Source: Buchananella felis (GTDB lineage Bacteria; Actinomycetota; Actinomycetes; Actinomycetales; Actinomycetaceae). Taken from it: DNA of 64,000 bases. The notes under the pieces are model-generated. The model worked only from the letters and a program-made list of their open reading frames with translations, searched no databases and was not told the origin of the DNA. The position numbers and the translations under genes were made by a program. Positions 36,124-44,888 of the stretch are shown in pieces. The stretch lies in assembly GCF_041380015.1 (NCBI RefSeq), contig NZ_CP159978.1. One strand, 5' to 3'. Numbering within the stretch: the first letter of the stretch is position 1; every line of letters starts with the position of its first letter.

Positions 36124-36510
36124 CTAGGCGGACTGGGCCGCCTTGGCCTTGCTCTGCCGGCAGTCCAGCAGGAACAGGACCATCTTGCTGGGCTCGAGCG
36201 CGATGACCTCGTGCGGCAGGCGGGTGGAGAAGTGCACCACTCCGCCCGGGGCCAGGTCCACGTAGCGCCCGTCGGCGCCGATCCGCAGGCGGCCCTCCAG
36301 CACCTGCACGATCGCGGGCACCGCCGCAGTGTGCTCGGAAAGGCGCTCGCCCTCGTCGAAGGCGAAGACCACGGCGCGCACCCCCTCGGCGCGCATCACG
36401 GTACGGGACACGGTGGCCTCCGGCTGGATCGAGACCAGAGCTGCCGCGTCGGGCAGGTCAGTCATCACCAGGTCGGCGCTGTTCGTGGCGGCGGGTGGAA
36501 CGTCGGCCAT
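36124..36510 (-). CDS. Small cupin-domain protein
   Basis: A 128-residue single cupin. HTAAVPAIVQVLEGRLRI and APGGVVHFSTRLPHEVIAL are the two cupin motifs, with His residues at the metal positions. Function is not predictable from the fold alone. Its ATG abuts the stop of the methyltransferase gene, so the two are translated from one message, and it thereby falls under the DtxR-type box upstream. The first codons (MADVPPA) carry a partial copy of the dispersed 17-bp motif. Confidence 0.8.
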   Translation of the reverse strand: MADVPPAATNSADLVMTDLPDAAALVSIQPEATVSRTVMRAEGVRAVVFAFDEGERLSEHTAAVPAIVQVLEGRLRIGADGRYVDLAPGGVVHFSTRLPHEVIALEPSKMVLFLLDCRQSKAKAAQSA

Positions 36511-37320
36511 TTAACTCTCCTCCGGGCGGTGGGCAACAATCGCGATGCCCTCAAGGTGGGACTTGTACTTGTTGAACGTAGCGCGCATGGTCAGCACGCG
36601 GCGGCGCAGCTCGCGGTCGCGCAGCAAATTGAACAGGATGCGGGCCACACCCCTGACGCCCTCGTCGCGCAGGTTACGGCCCGGCTTGAGCAGCGCCATC
36701 GGGGCGGTGCCCACCCAGTCCACCACCAGGCCGGCGTCGGTGAGCAGCGCCGTCCACTCGGCGCGCGTGAGCGGGCGGGCGTTGACGTGGATGGCGCGGG
36801 CCAGGTTCTTGGTGATGTCCACCTTCACCGCGTCCGCCACGTCGTCGGGGCGCAACCCCAGCTCGTGGATCGCGTACCGGCCGCCCGGGCGCAGCAGGCG
36901 CACCGCCTCGGCGATGATCTGGCGCTTGCCCTTCTCGGACTGCATGGACAGCATGGCCTCACCGACCACCACGTCCGCGCTGGCGTCCGGCAACCCGGTC
37001 TCGCGGGCGTCGGCCTGCAGGGCGTGGCCGTGGGCGGCGACCAGCTGGGAGACCCGCGCGGCCGCGTCCGGGTCCTGGTCCACCCCGGTGTAACTAGAGA
37101 TGGGCGCCTTGCAGATCTCCGTGGCGGTGCGGCCCAGCCCGGGCGCGAACTCCACCACCTGCGCGCCAGCCAGCTCGGCGCGCGCCAGCATCGCGGTGGT
37201 CAGGGCGGCGCCCCCTGGCCTGAGCACGCGCTTGCCGGCGCGGGCCAGCACCCAGTGGCCCGGGGCGGTGGCGGTGGGACGATCGGACTGGGGCAGCGGA
37301 AGCGCATCACGACTAGACAT
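36511..37320 (-). CDS. Class I SAM-dependent methyltransferase
   Basis: A 269-residue Rossmann-fold methyltransferase. Motif I is VVEFAPGLGRTATEI, followed by GVDQDPDAA, ADARETGLPDASADVVVGEAML and LRPGGRYAIHEL. The substrate is unknown. It is the first gene of a two-gene operon with a cupin, and its start codon overlaps a DtxR/IdeR-like operator, so expression is probably tied to iron or manganese. The start at 37320 agrees with a TAGGCT -10 box six bases upstream. Confidence 0.85.
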   Translation of the reverse strand: MSSRDALPLPQSDRPTATAPGHWVLARAGKRVLRPGGAALTTAMLARAELAGAQVVEFAPGLGRTATEICKAPISSYTGVDQDPDAAARVSQLVAAHGHALQADARETGLPDASADVVVGEAMLSMQSEKGKRQIIAEAVRLLRPGGRYAIHELGLRPDDVADAVKVDITKNLARAIHVNARPLTRAEWTALLTDAGLVVDWVGTAPMALLKPGRNLRDEGVRGVARILFNLLRDRELRRRVLTMRATFNKYKSHLEGIAIVAHRPEES

Positions 37321-37333
37321 AAGGCAAGCCTAA
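37320..37333 (-). promoter_or_regulatory. DtxR/IdeR-type metal box over the -10 and start codon
   Basis: On the minus strand TTAGGCTTGCCTTA matches the TTAGGnnnnCCTAA core at all but one fixed position. The -10 hexamer TAGGCT (plus 37327-37332) lies inside it, 6 bases before the ATG, so a bound metallorepressor would block the promoter of a leaderless message. Confidence 0.6.
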
Positions 37334-37511
37334 ATCAGTTAAGCAAGGTGCGTCTGCATCGCCGGGCCGGTCAGGGCGAAACGCGGCCGGGTTGCCCACG
37401 CAGCGGTAGGGACGGCAGCGTCGGCCACCACCGCCCCCGCCACCAAGTGCCGTTAAACACAGGGCGGATTTCACTGCGCGGGCGCGGGCACCGCCAGGGG
37501 GAAAGCGGGTC

Positions 37512-37517
37512 TACGAT
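37512..37517 (+). promoter_or_regulatory. Candidate -10 box of the pyr operon
   Basis: TACGAT at 37512-37517 would give a leader near 50 bases that contains the PyrR site. No good -35 is seen. Confidence 0.35.
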
Positions 37518-37542
37518 TGAGCTTGCCAACATCCTTTAAGAG

Positions 37543-37558
37543 CCGTCCAGAGAGGCGG
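37543..37558 (+). promoter_or_regulatory. PyrR-binding RNA site in the pyr leader
   Basis: GTCCAGAGAGGC at 37545-37556 is the conserved core of PyrR-binding loops. It lies 15-28 bases before the pyrR ATG, next to the GGGGAAGGGGGG ribosome site, with no attenuator hairpin or T run. This matches the single-site translational repression reported for mycobacterial pyrR rather than Bacillus-type attenuation. Confidence 0.7.
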
Positions 37559-37572
37559 GGAAGGGGGCAGAA

Positions 37573-38127
37573 ATGGTCGCAGACCAGCAAGCGTTCGAGG
37601 GCAAGGAGGTTCTTGGCGCTGCCGAGATCTCCCGTTCCCTCACGCGCATAGCCCACGAGATCATCGAGCGAAACTCTGGTGCCGAGGGAGTCATCCTGCT
37701 CGGCATCCCCAAACGAGGAGTGCCCCTGGCCCGCCGGCTCGCCGCGCGCCTCGCAGACGTGGGCGTGGTCGTGCCCGTCGGCGCACTCGACATCACCATG
37801 TACCGCGATGACCTGGACCGTCAGCCCACTCGCGTCCCCGAGCCCACCTTCATCCCCGGCGGCGGCATCGACGGCAAGACCGTGGTGCTGGTAGACGACG
37901 TGCTCTACTCCGGCCGCACCGTGCGCGCCGCCCTGGACGCCTGCAAGGACGTGGGCCGCCCCGCCAGCGTGCAGCTGGTCTGCCTGGTCGACCGCGGCCA
38001 CCGCGAGCTGCCCATCCGCGCCGACTACGTGGGCAAGAACCTGCCCAGCGCGCGCTCCGAATCCATCCGCGTACTGCTCGAAGAGACCGACGGCCGTGAC
38101 GCCGTGGTTCTGAAGAAGGAAAACTGA
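37573..38127 (+). CDS. pyrR: Pyr operon regulator / uracil phosphoribosyltransferase PyrR
   Basis: A 184-residue PRTase-fold RNA-binding regulator. ALDITMYRDDL and the PRPP loop TVVLVDDVLYSGRTVRAAL are complete, as is the C-terminal RADYVGKNLPS strand. UMP-bound PyrR binds the pyr leader; the recognition sequence lies just upstream. It heads the operon pyrR-pyrB-pyrC-carA-carB-pyrF, with each junction overlapping by 1-4 bases. pyrR TGA overlaps the pyrB ATG. Confidence 0.95.
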   Translation: MVADQQAFEGKEVLGAAEISRSLTRIAHEIIERNSGAEGVILLGIPKRGVPLARRLAARLADVGVVVPVGALDITMYRDDLDRQPTRVPEPTFIPGGGIDGKTVVLVDDVLYSGRTVRAALDACKDVGRPASVQLVCLVDRGHRELPIRADYVGKNLPSARSESIRVLLEETDGRDAVVLKKEN

Positions 38128-39113
38128 TGCGTCACCTCCTCAACGCCGCCGACCTCTGCCTGGCTGAGGCCCTCGAAATCCTGGACACTGCGGAGGTGAT
38201 GGCGGCAACGCAGTCGCGCTCCGTGAAGAAGCTGCCCACCCTGCGCGGCAAGACCGTGGTCAACCTCTTCTTCGAGGATTCCACCCGCACCCGCCTGTCC
38301 TTCGAGGCCGCCGCCAAGCGCCTGTCTGCGGACGTCATCAACTTCTCCGCCAAGGGCTCCTCCCTCTCCAAGGGCGAGAGCCTGAAGGACACCGCCCTGA
38401 CCCTGCAGGCCATGGGCGCCGACGCCGTGATCGTGCGCCACTCCGCTAGCGGCGCTGCCCACCGGCTGGCTTACGCCGGTTGGATTGACGTGCCGGTCCT
38501 CAACGCCGGCGACGGCACCCACCAGCACCCCACCCAGGCTTTGCTCGACGCCATGACCATGCGCCGCCACATCGCCGGGCCGGGCCGCCCGGGCGGCGGG
38601 CAGGCCCCCGAGCGTGGCGCCACCCTGGAAGGCGCGCGCGTGGTGATCGTGGGAGACATCCTGCACTCGCGCGTGGCCCGCTCCAACGTGGACCTGCTGC
38701 ACACCCTGGGCGCCGAGGTCACCCTGGTGGCCCCGCCCACGCTGCTGCCGATGGGCGTGGAGAACTGGCCCTGCCGCGTCAGCTTCGACCTCGACGAGGC
38801 CATCGCCACCGCCCGCCCCAACGCCGTGATGATGCTGCGAGTCCAGCGCGAGCGCATGAGCAGCGCCGGCGGCGGCTTCTTCCCCTCCCCGGAGGAGTAC
38901 CACCGCGAGTACGGCCTGGGCACCAACCGCCTGGCCGCGCTGCCCGCGGACTGCCAGATCCTGCACCCCGGCCCCATGAACCGTGGGCTGGAGATCTCCG
39001 CCGAGGCGGCGGATCACGCCCGCTCCCGCATCGTGGAGCAGGTGGCCAACGGCGTGGCCGTGCGCATGGCCGCCCTCTATCTTCTCCTGGCTAGCGAAGG
39101 GACCGAGCTGTGA
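38127..39113 (+). CDS. pyrB: Aspartate carbamoyltransferase, catalytic chain
   Basis: Condenses carbamoyl phosphate with aspartate, 328 residues. The carbamoyl-phosphate loop FFEDSTRTRLSFEAAAKRL and the FSAKGSSLSKGESLKDT loop are intact, as is HPTQALLDAMT. No pyrI regulatory chain is present, so allosteric control of the E. coli type is not expected. Overlaps pyrR and pyrC. It depends on CarAB for substrate, and CarA here has an unusual amidotransferase domain. Confidence 0.96.
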   Translation: MRHLLNAADLCLAEALEILDTAEVMAATQSRSVKKLPTLRGKTVVNLFFEDSTRTRLSFEAAAKRLSADVINFSAKGSSLSKGESLKDTALTLQAMGADAVIVRHSASGAAHRLAYAGWIDVPVLNAGDGTHQHPTQALLDAMTMRRHIAGPGRPGGGQAPERGATLEGARVVIVGDILHSRVARSNVDLLHTLGAEVTLVAPPTLLPMGVENWPCRVSFDLDEAIATARPNAVMMLRVQRERMSSAGGGFFPSPEEYHREYGLGTNRLAALPADCQILHPGPMNRGLEISAEAADHARSRIVEQVANGVAVRMAALYLLLASEGTEL

Positions 39114-40414
39114 TGAACACTCTGATTAAGTCTGCCGCCATTCTGGGCGGCGAAAAGGCCGACATCGCGCTGGTTGACGGCGTGATCGCAGCCATCGGGG
39201 CCGACGCTGCCGAGGCGGCCGGTGCCGGGGCGCGCGTGGTCGAGGCCGACGGCCTGGTGGCCCTGCCCGGCCTGGTTGATCTGCACACCCACCTGCGCGA
39301 GCCGGGCCGCGAGGACGCCGAGACGGTGGAGACCGGCACCCGCGCCGCCGCCCTGGGCGGATTCACCTGCGTGTTCGCCATGGCCAACACCACCCCGGTG
39401 CAGGACACCGCCGGCGTGGTGGAGCAGGTGGCCCGCCTGGGCCAGGAGGCCGGTTGGGTGGAGGTGCGCCCCATCGGCGCCGTCTCCAAGGGCCTGGAGG
39501 GCAAGGCACTGGCCGAGCTCGGCGCCATGGCCGCCTCCAAGGCGCGCGTGCGCGTCTTCAGCGACGACGGCAAGTGCGTCCACGACCCGGTGCTCATGCG
39601 CCGCGCCCTGGAGTACGTGCGCTCCTTTGACGGCGTGATCGCCCAGCACTCCCAGGAGCCGCGCCTGACCGAGGGCGCCCAAATGAACGAGTCCCCGCTG
39701 TCCGCGCAGCTGGGTCTGGCCGGCTGGCCGGCGGTGGCCGAGGAGGCGATCATCGCCCGCGACATCCAGCTGGCCGCCCACGTGGGCTCCCGCCTGCACG
39801 TGTGCCACCTGTCCACCGCCGGCAGCGTGGAGCTGGTGCGCTGGGCCAAGTCCCGGGGCATCGACGTCACCGCAGAGGTCACCCCGCACCACCTGTTCCT
39901 CACCGAGGAGAAGGCGGCCACCTACGACCCGCTCTACAAGGTCAACCCGCCGCTGCGCACCCGCGAGGACGTGGAGGCCGTGCGTGCCGGCCTGGCCGAC
40001 GGCACCATCGACATCGTGGGCACCGACCACGCCCCGCACCCGCTGGAGGACAAGGACTGCGAGTGGGCCGCCGGCGCCTTCGGCATGACCGGGCTGGAGA
40101 CCGCCCTGTCCGTGGTGCAGGACGTCATGGTGGACACCGGCCGCATGACCTGGGCCGACGTCGCCCGCGTCATGTCCACCACCCCGGCCAAGATCGGCCG
40201 CATCACCAGCCAGGGCCAGGGCCTGGTGGTGGGCGCCCCCGCCCACGTCACCCTGGTCGACCCCAGCGTGCGCCGCGTGGTGGACCCCGCCACCCAGGCC
40301 ACCAAGTCCACCAACAGCCCGTACAAGGGCTGCGAGCTGCCCGGCCAGGTCATGGCCACCTTCTACGGCGGCCGCGCCACCGTGCTGAACGGAGAGCTGC
40401 AGGTGGAGGCATGA
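39113..40414 (+). CDS. pyrC: Dihydroorotase
   Basis: Zinc amidohydrolase closing the ring to dihydroorotate, 433 residues. GLVDLHTHLREPGREDAETV carries the first metal ligands; IAQHSQEPRL, HVCHLSTAGSVELVRWAK and TDHAPHPLEDK carry the rest. This is the class I form. The ATG at 39113 shares one base with the pyrB stop; a GTG at 39110 is an alternative. The stop overlaps the carA ATG. Confidence 0.95.
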   Translation: MNTLIKSAAILGGEKADIALVDGVIAAIGADAAEAAGAGARVVEADGLVALPGLVDLHTHLREPGREDAETVETGTRAAALGGFTCVFAMANTTPVQDTAGVVEQVARLGQEAGWVEVRPIGAVSKGLEGKALAELGAMAASKARVRVFSDDGKCVHDPVLMRRALEYVRSFDGVIAQHSQEPRLTEGAQMNESPLSAQLGLAGWPAVAEEAIIARDIQLAAHVGSRLHVCHLSTAGSVELVRWAKSRGIDVTAEVTPHHLFLTEEKAATYDPLYKVNPPLRTREDVEAVRAGLADGTIDIVGTDHAPHPLEDKDCEWAAGAFGMTGLETALSVVQDVMVDTGRMTWADVARVMSTTPAKIGRITSQGQGLVVGAPAHVTLVDPSVRRVVDPATQATKSTNSPYKGCELPGQVMATFYGGRATVLNGELQVEA

Positions 40415-41577
40415 GCAAGAGCGAGCTGGCGCTAGTTGTCCTCGAGGACGGTCGCGTCTTTCGCGGTCGTGCCTACGGGGCGCGTGGGCGCACCCTGGGC
40501 AAGATCTTCTTCTCCACCGGCATGACCGGCTACCAGGAAATCCTCACCGACCCGGCCAACTGCGGCCAGATCGCGGTGATGACCTTCCCGCACATCGGCA
40601 ACACCGGCATGGGGGCCCCGGCCGGGGACCAGAACACCTGGGTGGCCGGGCTGGTAGTGCGCGACCCGGCTCGGCGCGCCGCGTGGCGCGGCGAGGAGGG
40701 TGAGCTGGAGGACGCGCTGAGCGAGGCCGGCGTGGTTGGTATCAGCCACGTCGACACCCGCGCACTGACCCGCCACCTGCGCGACAACGGCGCGATGCGC
40801 GCCGGCATCTTCTCCGGCGACGCGCTTCCCTCCCACAGCGAGGACCTCAGCCCCGCTGCTGTGGCCGTGCTGGTGGACGTGGTGCGCTCCCAGGCGCCGG
40901 TCAACGGCGCTGAGGCCGCCCACCAGGCCCGGGCCGCGCAGGCCCGCGTGATCGAGACGATCGGCGGGGACGGCGCGGCGAGCGCCCACCTAGTGGCGGT
41001 TGACCTGGGCGGCGCGGCGGGGGCCGCGCAGCACCTGGCCCAGCGCGGCGCGCGCATAAGCGTGGTGGCGCAGTCCGTCACCCTGGACCAGCTGCTGGCC
41101 CTGGCGCCGGACGGAGTGTTCTTCTCCGACGGCCCGGGCGAGGCGAGCGGCGCCGGCAGTGCTGTTGAGCTGGCGCGCGGCGTGCTGGATGCCGGCGTGC
41201 CCTTCCTCGGCACCGGCCTTGGCCACCAACTGCTGGGCCGCGCCCTCGGGTACGGCACCTACAAGCTGACCGACGGCCAGGCGGAGGCAAACGGCGACGC
41301 GGCGCCGGTCACGGCCGTGGACGCGCCCCTGACCGGGCTCTCCGTGGCCCCGCACGACGATGGGCGCTACGGCCGCGTGGAGGCCAGCTTGGTTTCGGAG
41401 GAAGGCCGCGCGGTGGAGCAGCTGCGTGCGCTGGACGTGCCCGCCTTCTCCGTGCAGCAACACCGGGGCACCGCGGCCGGACCGCAGTACTCCGAGCACT
41501 TTGACCAGTTCTTGTCCCTCGTTGAGGCGCGGCGCGCCCAGGGTGGGGCCACCCCCAGCGTGAAGCAGGAGGGCTAA
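40411..41577 (+). CDS. carA: Carbamoyl-phosphate synthase small chain with inactivated amidotransferase site
   Basis: A 388-residue CarA homologue of normal length. The N-terminal half is recognisable (EDGRVFRGRAYG, STGMTGYQEILTDPANCGQI, HVDTRALTRHLRDNGAMRAGI). In the C-terminal class I amidotransferase domain the elbow reads FLGTGLGHQLL, so Gly269 stands where the nucleophile Cys (269 in E. coli) belongs. The partner His351 is kept (SVQQH), but HPE has become HRG, losing the Glu. The QNHGF glutamine-pocket strand is replaced by SVAPHDD, and Ser47 (TDPS) by Ala. Changes are spread over the domain in an intact frame. It should not hydrolyse glutamine but may still assemble with CarB, implying ammonia-dependent synthesis. 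Confidence 0.92.
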   Translation: MSKSELALVVLEDGRVFRGRAYGARGRTLGKIFFSTGMTGYQEILTDPANCGQIAVMTFPHIGNTGMGAPAGDQNTWVAGLVVRDPARRAAWRGEEGELEDALSEAGVVGISHVDTRALTRHLRDNGAMRAGIFSGDALPSHSEDLSPAAVAVLVDVVRSQAPVNGAEAAHQARAAQARVIETIGGDGAASAHLVAVDLGGAAGAAQHLAQRGARISVVAQSVTLDQLLALAPDGVFFSDGPGEASGAGSAVELARGVLDAGVPFLGTGLGHQLLGRALGYGTYKLTDGQAEANGDAAPVTAVDAPLTGLSVAPHDDGRYGRVEASLVSEEGRAVEQLRALDVPAFSVQQHRGTAAGPQYSEHFDQFLSLVEARRAQGGATPSVKQEG

Positions 41578-44500
41578 TGCCGCGCCGTAGTGACATCAAA
41601 TCCGTACTGGTAATCGGCTCCGGGCCGATCGTGATCGGTCAGGCCTGCGAGTTCGACTACTCGGGCACCCAGGCCTGCCGGGTGCTGCGCGAGGAAGGCG
41701 TGCGCGTCATCCTGGTCAACTCCAACCCGGCCACGATCATGACGGACCCGGACATCGCCGACGCCACCTACGTTGAGCCGATCACCTTGGAGGCCGTGGA
41801 GGCCATCATCGCCAAGGAGCGCCCCGACGCCCTGCTGCCCACCCTGGGTGGCCAGACCGCCCTGAACACGGCGGTGGCCCTGGCCGAGGCCGGCGTGCTG
41901 GACAAGTACAACGTCGAGCTGATCGGTGCCCGCCTGGAGGCGATCAACGCCGGTGAGGACCGCGAGGAGTTCAAGGCCGTGGTGGAGCGCTGCGGCGCGG
42001 AGGTGGCCCGCTCAGCTATCGCCCACACGCTGGAGGAGTGCCACGCCGCCGTGGAGGAGCTGGGCTACCCGGTGGTGGTGCGCCCCTCCTTCACCATGGG
42101 CGGCCTGGGCTCGGGCATCGCGTTCAACGCGGAGGACCTGGACCGCATCGCCGGTGCCGGCCTCTACCACTCCCGCACCACTGAGGTGCTGCTGGAGGAG
42201 TCCATCCTGGGCTGGAAGGAAATCGAGCTCGAGCTGATCCGGGACCCCGCTGACAATGCGGTGATGGTCTGCACCATCGAGAACGTGGACCCCGTGGGAG
42301 TGCACACCGGTGACTCCATCACCGTGGCCCCGGCTCTGACGCTGACGGACGCTGAGGTGCAAAACCTGCGTGAGATCGGCATTGCAGTGATCCGCGAGGT
42401 GGGCGTGAACACTGGCGGTTGCAACATTCAGTTCGCCATCCACCCCACCACCGGGCGTGTTGTGGTGATCGAGATGAACCCGCGTGTCTCGCGCTCATCC
42501 GCGCTGGCTTCCAAGGCCACGGGCTTCCCGATCGCCAAGATCGCCGCCCGCCTGGCGCTGGGCTACACGCTGGATGAGATCCAAAACGACATCACGGGCT
42601 CCACCCCGGCCTCCTTGGAGCCGGCCGTGGATTACGTGGTGGTCAAGGTGCCGCGCTTTGCCTTTGAGAAGTTCCCGGCGGCGGACCCCACCCTGACCAC
42701 GGCGATGAAGTCCGTGGGTGAGGCGATGGCGCTGGGCCGCAACTTTGCCGAGGCGCTGGGCAAGGCCATGCGCTCCATCGACAAGAAGGACACCTGCTTC
42801 CACTGGCGCGGCCCGGCGCCGAGCCCGCAGGAGACGGCGCAGCTGCTGGAGGCCATCAAGACCCCCACAGAGGGGCGCCTGATCCAGGTGCAGCAGGCCA
42901 TTCGTGGTGGTGCCACTTTGGAGCAGCTCTACGCTGCCACCGAGATCGACCACTGGTTCTTGGACCAGCTTTTCCTGATCGACGAGGTGGCCCGCGCCGT
43001 GGCCGATGCCCCGGTGCTGACTCCGGCGGTGCTGCGTGAGGCTAAGGCCCACGGCCTGTCTGACGTCCAGATCGCGGAGATTCGGGGCCTGGAGGAGCGT
43101 ACGGTGCGGGAGATCCGCCGCGCCTTCGCGGTGCGTCCCGTGTTCAAGACCGTGGACACCTGCGCCGCTAAGTACGAGGCCGCCACCCCCTACCACTACT
43201 CCTCCTACGACGAGGAGACGGAGGTGCGCCCGCGCGAGCGGGAGGCCGTGATCATCCTGGGCTCGGGCCCCAACCGGATCGGCCAGGGCATCGAGTTCGA
43301 CTACTCGTGCGTGCACGCCACCTTCGCGCTGCGGGAGCGCTACGAGACGGTGATGGTCAACTGCAACCCTGAGACAGTCTCCACGGACTACGACATCTCC
43401 GACCGCCTCTACTTTGAGCCCCTCACCTTCGAGGACGTGATGGAGGTTTACGAGGCGGAGAAGGCGGCCGGCCCGGTGGCGGGCATGATCGTTCAGCTGG
43501 GCGGCCAGACGCCGCTGTCGCTGGCGGCGCGCCTGAAGGAGGCCGGGGTGCCGATTCTGGGCACCACCCCGGAGGCGATCGCTGCTGCAGAGGACCGTGA
43601 GGCCTTTGGGGCGGTGCTGGAGGAGGCCAACCTGCCGAGCCCGGCCCACGGCACCGCCGTGAGCGACTCGCAGGCGCTCAGCGTGGCGGCGGCCGTTGGC
43701 TACCCGGTGCTGGTGCGTCCCAGCTTCGTGCTGGGTGGACGCGGCATGGAGATCGTTTACAGCGAGGACGGCCTGCGCGACTACCTGGCGCGCTCTGGCG
43801 ACTGCTACGCGGCAGGCCCGCTGCTGATCGACCGCTTCCTGGACGACGCGGTTGAGATCGACGTGGATGCGCTCTTTGACGGCCAGGACCTGTTCATCGG
43901 CGGAATCATGGAGCACATCGAGGAGGCCGGTATTCACTCCGGTGATTCGGCGTGCGTGCTGCCGCCCATGACGCTGTCTGCCGCAATCATTGAGCGGATC
44001 GCGGCCTCCACTCTGGCGATCGCGCGGGGCGTGGGCGTGCGGGGCCTGCTCAACATCCAGTTCGCGCTGGTCTCCGACGTCCTGTACGTGATCGAGGCCA
44101 ACCCGCGCGCCTCCCGCACCGTTCCGTTCGTGGCTAAGGCCACCGGTACGGCGCTGGCGCAAGCGGCGGCCCGCGTCATGGCTGGCGAGACGATCGCGCA
44201 GCTGCGGGCCGAGGGCGTGCTGCCGGCCACGGACGCGCGCTTCACGGACCTGGCCGACCCGATCGCGGTGAAGGAGGCCGTGCTGCCCTTCAAGCGCTTC
44301 CGCACGGAGTCCGGCCGCGTGGTGGACACGGTGCTGGGCCCGGAGATGCGTTCCACCGGTGAGGTGATGGGCTTTGACGCCAACTTCCCGCTGGCGTTCG
44401 CCAAGTCCCAGCTGGCCTCCTACGGCGGCCTGCCCACCTCCGGCACGGTCTTCATCTCCATCGCGGACCGCGACAAGCGGCAGATCGCGCTGCCGGCCCG

Positions 44501-44888
44501 CCGCCTGCTGGAGCTGGGCTTCAAGATCCTGGCCACGGAGGGCACCGCCGTGGTGCTTCGCCGCAACGGCATCGACTGCGAGGTGGCGCGCAAGCACTCC
44601 GCCGGTCGGGGCGAGAACGGCGAGCCCACCATCGTGGAGCGGATCATCGCCGGCGAGGTGGACATGGTCATCAACACCCCGGCAGGCCAGGGCGCCCGCG
44701 CCGACGGCTACGAGATCCGTACCGCCACCACGGCGGCCGACCGCGCGATCATCACCACGGTGCAGCAGTTCGACGCGGCGGTGCAGGCGATCGACGCCGC
44801 CCGCGACGCCGAGCTGAAGGTGCGCTCCCTGCAGGAGTACGCCGCCGACCTGCGCGAGCGCCGGGCGAGGGCGGAGGTGGCCAAGTGA
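41577..44888 (+). CDS. carB: Carbamoyl-phosphate synthase large chain
   Basis: Makes carbamoyl phosphate from ammonia, bicarbonate and two ATP, 1103 residues. Two homologous ATP-grasp halves begin VLVIGSGPIVIGQACEFDYS and VIILGSGPNRIGQGIEFDYS. IEMNPRVSRSSALASKATG and IEANPRASRTVPFVAKATG are both present, and an MGS-type allosteric domain ends the protein. All catalytic motifs look normal, in contrast to its partner CarA. The ATG shares one base with the carA stop. With CarA unable to supply ammonia from glutamine, this chain would have to use free ammonia or another donor. Confidence 0.96.
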   Translation: MPRRSDIKSVLVIGSGPIVIGQACEFDYSGTQACRVLREEGVRVILVNSNPATIMTDPDIADATYVEPITLEAVEAIIAKERPDALLPTLGGQTALNTAVALAEAGVLDKYNVELIGARLEAINAGEDREEFKAVVERCGAEVARSAIAHTLEECHAAVEELGYPVVVRPSFTMGGLGSGIAFNAEDLDRIAGAGLYHSRTTEVLLEESILGWKEIELELIRDPADNAVMVCTIENVDPVGVHTGDSITVAPALTLTDAEVQNLREIGIAVIREVGVNTGGCNIQFAIHPTTGRVVVIEMNPRVSRSSALASKATGFPIAKIAARLALGYTLDEIQNDITGSTPASLEPAVDYVVVKVPRFAFEKFPAADPTLTTAMKSVGEAMALGRNFAEALGKAMRSIDKKDTCFHWRGPAPSPQETAQLLEAIKTPTEGRLIQVQQAIRGGATLEQLYAATEIDHWFLDQLFLIDEVARAVADAPVLTPAVLREAKAHGLSDVQIAEIRGLEERTVREIRRAFAVRPVFKTVDTCAAKYEAATPYHYSSYDEETEVRPREREAVIILGSGPNRIGQGIEFDYSCVHATFALRERYETVMVNCNPETVSTDYDISDRLYFEPLTFEDVMEVYEAEKAAGPVAGMIVQLGGQTPLSLAARLKEAGVPILGTTPEAIAAAEDREAFGAVLEEANLPSPAHGTAVSDSQALSVAAAVGYPVLVRPSFVLGGRGMEIVYSEDGLRDYLARSGDCYAAGPLLIDRFLDDAVEIDVDALFDGQDLFIGGIMEHIEEAGIHSGDSACVLPPMTLSAAIIERIAASTLAIARGVGVRGLLNIQFALVSDVLYVIEANPRASRTVPFVAKATGTALAQAAARVMAGETIAQLRAEGVLPATDARFTDLADPIAVKEAVLPFKRFRTESGRVVDTVLGPEMRSTGEVMGFDANFPLAFAKSQLASYGGLPTSGTVFISIADRDKRQIALPARRLLELGFKILATEGTAVVLRRNGIDCEVARKHSAGRGENGEPTIVERIIAGEVDMVINTPAGQGARADGYEIRTATTAADRAIITTVQQFDAAVQAIDAARDAELKVRSLQEYAADLRERRARAEVAK

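Noticed and set aside
40411..41577. carA as a pseudogene
   Set aside because: The frame is full length, coupled to pyrC and carB on both sides, and the N-terminal CarB-contact half is well kept; loss is limited to the amidotransferase site.
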